Source: Rhodococcus yunnanensis NBRC 103083
GTDB lineage: Bacteria > Actinomycetota > Actinomycetes > Mycobacteriales > Mycobacteriaceae
Assembly (NCBI RefSeq): GCF_001895005.1
Contig: NZ_BCXH01000004.1
Coordinates: 345,658 to 409,657, forward strand
Length of the DNA: 64,000 bases
Reading direction: 5' to 3'
The notes under the pieces were generated by a model. That model saw only the letters and a list, made by a program, of their open reading frames with translations. It was not told the origin of the DNA and made no database searches. Both the position numbers and the translations under genes were made by a program. Below, piece after piece: positions 61,201-64,000 of the stretch. Position 1 is the stretch's first letter. Every line of letters begins with the position of its first letter.

Positions 61201-64000
61201 ATGTCGAATGGTCGGCCGAACACTCGGAGCCAGAGCGCTGCCGGCAGCGTTGCCGTGGACGAACTTCCTTCAGTGATAGCTGCCGTCGTCGCAGCTGCGC
61301 CCGATCGCATCGCGTTGACTCACGGTGAGACTGCGGTGAGTTACACGACGTTGTCCACCGAACTGGCTGCTCTGGAGGCAGCCATGGGCGGCGCGCTGGG
61401 GACCGAGGCGCTCGTCACCGTCGTGCTGTCCAACCTGCTTCCCGGTGCACTCGAATCCGGCGGACTCGCGGCCATCGTCGACTCGATCGCCGCCGACGCG
61501 TCCGAGCTGTTGGGGGACGTGGCACCCGCCGGTTCTCCGACGCTGGTCTCCCGCTTCGAGGACCAGGTCGCACGCACCCCCGACGCGACCGCGATCGAGT
61601 TCGAGGGCACAGCTCTGACCTACGCAGAATTCGATGCCCGAGCCAATCGGCTCGCCCGTCACCTCGTGGGCAGGGGAGTCGGCCCGGAGTCCCTCGTCGG
61701 GCTCGGTATCCGTCGGTCGCTCGATCTTCTCGTCGGAATGTACGCGATCGTCAAAACTGGTGCGGCCTACGTTCCGCTCGACCCCGATCACCCTGCGGAC
61801 CGGCTCGCCTACGTTCTCGACGTTGCACAACCGGCCGCCGTACTCGCCCTGTCCACGGAACCTCTCGACCTGCCGGCAGGAACCGGCGTCGTCGAGATCG
61901 ACACGCTCGACCTCGACGATGTCGACGCGACGGCCTTGTCCGACGAAGACCGGGTGCGGTCGCTGACCGACGATGCCGTGGCCTACGTGATCTTCACCTC
62001 CGGATCCACCGGACGTCCCAAGGGCGTTGCGGTGTCGCACCGAGCAATCGTCAGCAACGTGCAGTGGCGTCAGGACGAGTACGCGCTGACGACGGACGAT
62101 GTGGTGCTGCAGAAGACGCCGTTCACCTTCGACGTGTCGGTGTGGGAATTCTTCTGGCCGTTGCAGGTCGGTGCGCGCCTCGTCATCGCCGCACACGACG
62201 GTCACCGCGACCCCGCTTACCTCGCCCGCGTCATGACCGAGCGCGAGGTGACCGTCGCGCACTTCGTGCCGTCGATGCTTGCGGTGTTCGTAGCCGAACC
62301 CTCGGTCCGCGATATCACGACCTTGCGGTACGTCTTCGCCTCGGGCGAAGCGCTTCCCGCCCAGACCACCACTCGGTTTCACACCATCAGCTCGGCCGAA
62401 CTCCACAACCTGTACGGCCCCACCGAGGCCGCCGTCGACGTCACTTACTACGCGACCGAGGCCGCGGAAACCGGTTCGGTTCCGATCGGTCGGGCTGTGG
62501 CCGACACACAGTTGTACGTGTTGGACGACGCCCTACGGACCGTGCCTGTCGGAGTCGAGGGAGAGCTGTATCTCGCGGGTATCCAACTTGCCCGCGGGTA
62601 CGTGGCGCGACCTGACTTGACAGCCGATCGTTTCGTGGCCGATCCGTTCGACGCAGGCCGGCAGATGTACCGTACGGGCGATCTCGTCCGGTGGGTGCAG
62701 CGCGGCGACGTCGAGATGTTGGAATACGTGGGGCGCACCGACTTCCAGGTCAAGCTACGCGGATTGCGCATCGAGCTCGGTGAGATCGAGACGGCCGTGC
62801 TGGAGCACACGTCGGTCTCGCAGGCCGTGGCACTGGTGCATTCCGACGACACGCTCGGTGACGTCCTTGTCGCCTATGTCGTCCCCGCACTCGGCGCGAC
62901 GATCGAGCAGCAGGATCTGGCCGACGCGGTGGGATCGCGTCTACCCGAATACATGATCCCAGGGCTGTTCGTCGCTGTCGACGAATTTCCGCTCGGTTCC
63001 AGTGGAAAGCTGGACCGCAAAGCCCTGCCCGCGCCGGACTTCTCGTCGCTTGCGAGCGAATACCGCGAGCCGTCCACCGACTCGGAGCGTGCGATAGCAG
63101 AGGTGTTCCAGGAGGTCCTCGGGTCCGACACCATCGGTGTCGACGACGACTTCTTCGCAATCGGCGGCAACTCGCTGATCGCCACACGCGTGATCTCGCG
63201 CATCAATGCGCGATTCGCCATCCGTGTCGATGTTCGCGACTTCTTCGATGCGCCGACGGTAGCGGGTCTCGCGGTGATCGTCGACGACGCGATCGACGTC
63301 GGCGCCGGTGGATTGGCACCTCTTGTCCCACAGGAGCGTCCGGAGATTGTTCCGTTGTCGTTGGCGCAGCAGCGGATGTGGTTCTTGAACCGGTTCGATA
63401 CGGCGTCTGCGGTGAACAATATTCCGGTGGCGATCCGGTTGACGGGTGAGCTGGACGTGCCCGCGCTCGAGTCGGCCATCCGCGACGTCCTGGCCCGTCA
63501 CGAGTCGGTGCGCACGATGTACCCCGAAATCGACGGTGTGGGATCCCAATTGGTGCTCGACGTGGATGCCGTGGCGCCCACGCTGACGGCGGAGCCGGTG
63601 TCGGAGTCGGATGTTCTCGCGCGCGTGGTCGAGTTCGTGTCTGTTGGTTTCGATGTGACGGCGGAGGTGCCGTTTCGGGCTCGGTTGTTCGAGGTTGTGG
63701 GTGTTGGTTCTGAGTTCGTGGTGGTGTTCGTGGTGCATCATATTGCGGCTGATGGTTTTTCGATGGGGCCGTTGACGCGGGATGTGATGGGTGCGTATGT
63801 GGCTCGGGCTGGGGGTGGGGAGCCGGGGTGGGCTCCGTTGCCGGTGCAGTATGCGGATTTTGCGTTGTGGCAGCGTGGGGTGTTGGGGTCGGAGTCTGAG
63901 TCGGGTTCGTTGTTGTCGGAGCAGGTGGCGTTTTGGCGGTCGGCGTTGGCGGGGTTGCCGGAGCAGTTGGATTTGCCGTCCGATCGTGCGCGTCCGGTTG
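61201..64000 (+). CDS. Second NRPS, starts with A domain, incomplete at window end
   Basis: At least 933 residues; the frame stays open to the window end. ATG 61201 follows AGGAGG (nine-base gap). Residues 19 to about 103 are an A-domain N-terminal relic homologous to the tail of the preceding NRPS. A full A domain follows from about 61534 (core TSGSTGRPKG; code DVWHFSLVDK, so Ser), then a T domain with the pantetheine Ser codon at 63172 (IGGNSL), then a C domain from about 63345 (HHIAADG) cut by the window end. There is no C domain before the A domain, so module 7 is completed by C7 of the first NRPS. Codon use changes sharply within the last C domain. Confidence 0.93.
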   Translation, partial: MSNGRPNTRSQSAAGSVAVDELPSVIAAVVAAAPDRIALTHGETAVSYTTLSTELAALEAAMGGALGTEALVTVVLSNLLPGALESGGLAAIVDSIAADASELLGDVAPAGSPTLVSRFEDQVARTPDATAIEFEGTALTYAEFDARANRLARHLVGRGVGPESLVGLGIRRSLDLLVGMYAIVKTGAAYVPLDPDHPADRLAYVLDVAQPAAVLALSTEPLDLPAGTGVVEIDTLDLDDVDATALSDEDRVRSLTDDAVAYVIFTSGSTGRPKGVAVSHRAIVSNVQWRQDEYALTTDDVVLQKTPFTFDVSVWEFFWPLQVGARLVIAAHDGHRDPAYLARVMTEREVTVAHFVPSMLAVFVAEPSVRDITTLRYVFASGEALPAQTTTRFHTISSAELHNLYGPTEAAVDVTYYATEAAETGSVPIGRAVADTQLYVLDDALRTVPVGVEGELYLAGIQLARGYVARPDLTADRFVADPFDAGRQMYRTGDLVRWVQRGDVEMLEYVGRTDFQVKLRGLRIELGEIETAVLEHTSVSQAVALVHSDDTLGDVLVAYVVPALGATIEQQDLADAVGSRLPEYMIPGLFVAVDEFPLGSSGKLDRKALPAPDFSSLASEYREPSTDSERAIAEVFQEVLGSDTIGVDDDFFAIGGNSLIATRVISRINARFAIRVDVRDFFDAPTVAGLAVIVDDAIDVGAGGLAPLVPQERPEIVPLSLAQQRMWFLNRFDTASAVNNIPVAIRLTGELDVPALESAIRDVLARHESVRTMYPEIDGVGSQLVLDVDAVAPTLTAEPVSESDVLARVVEFVSVGFDVTAEVPFRARLFEVVGVGSEFVVVFVVHHIAADGFSMGPLTRDVMGAYVARAGGGEPGWAPLPVQYADFALWQRGVLGSESESGSLLSEQVAFWRSALAGLPEQLDLPSDRARPV

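Noticed and set aside
40198..64000. CRISPR or other array from the repeated NRPS segments
   Set aside because: The repeats are about 3.2 kb apart and encode conserved C-domain starts; they are coding repeats.

Overview
High-GC actinobacterial chromosome, best matched to Mycobacteriales and most like Rhodococcus or a close relative (inferred from gene content; no rRNA in the window). Supporting signs are a complete mycofactocin locus, a KshB-type reductase behind a KstR-like operator, many GTGA/ATGA start-stop overlaps, several probable leaderless genes behind TANNNT -10 boxes, and a giant NRPS. No tRNA, rRNA, CRISPR array, insertion sequence or integrase was seen.

Layout. (1) 33-6519: an MFS exporter and a five-gene peptide/nickel-type ABC importer with overlapping genes. 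(2) 6559-7932: a small secreted PASTA protein and, convergent to it, the ferredoxin reductase of steroid 9-alpha-hydroxylation. (3) 8169-11376: an operon of an ErcA-like group III alcohol dehydrogenase, a sensor kinase and a LuxR-type response regulator. (4) 11434-24709: mycofactocin genes. mftM and mftR diverge from mftA-B-C-D, a second full-length mftD follows, and mftE-F-G come later. Between mftD2 and mftE lies a four-gene reverse-strand block (P-loop kinase, Asp/Glu/hydantoin racemase, NCS1 permease, GntR regulator), so the locus is split. (5) 24791-33042: a GAF-domain regulator, acetaldehyde-type aldehyde dehydrogenase, DUF779 protein, cation diffusion facilitator, ethanolamine permease and EutB/EutC. 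(6) 33092-39830: two AMP-forming CoA ligases, a thioesterase, an amidohydrolase with a TetR regulator, and a PPOX/F420-type protein. (7) 40198-64000: a 6,953-aa NRPS with six complete modules plus an orphan C domain, then a second NRPS that starts directly with an A domain and runs off the window.

How it fits together. Regions 3-5 read as a C2 alcohol/aldehyde programme. Mycofactocin is a redox cofactor for alcohol dehydrogenases, MftG is thought to re-oxidise it, ethanol and ethanolamine both yield acetaldehyde, and the aldehyde dehydrogenase takes that to acetate. The set of ErcA-like dehydrogenase, two-component system, peptide-derived quinone-like cofactor and ExaC-like aldehyde dehydrogenase resembles the PQQ-ethanol regulon of pseudomonads. 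The NRPS begins with an EntF-like starter C domain; its readable A-domain codes give Ser (module 3), Thr (module 5) and Ser (module 7), which suggests an aryl- or acyl-capped peptide, possibly a siderophore.

Most notable observations: the split module 7 with homologous A-domain N-terminal relics on both partner proteins, the tandem mftD pair whose second copy appears to start at CTG, the interrupted mycofactocin locus, and abrupt codon-use patches at the right end of the window.
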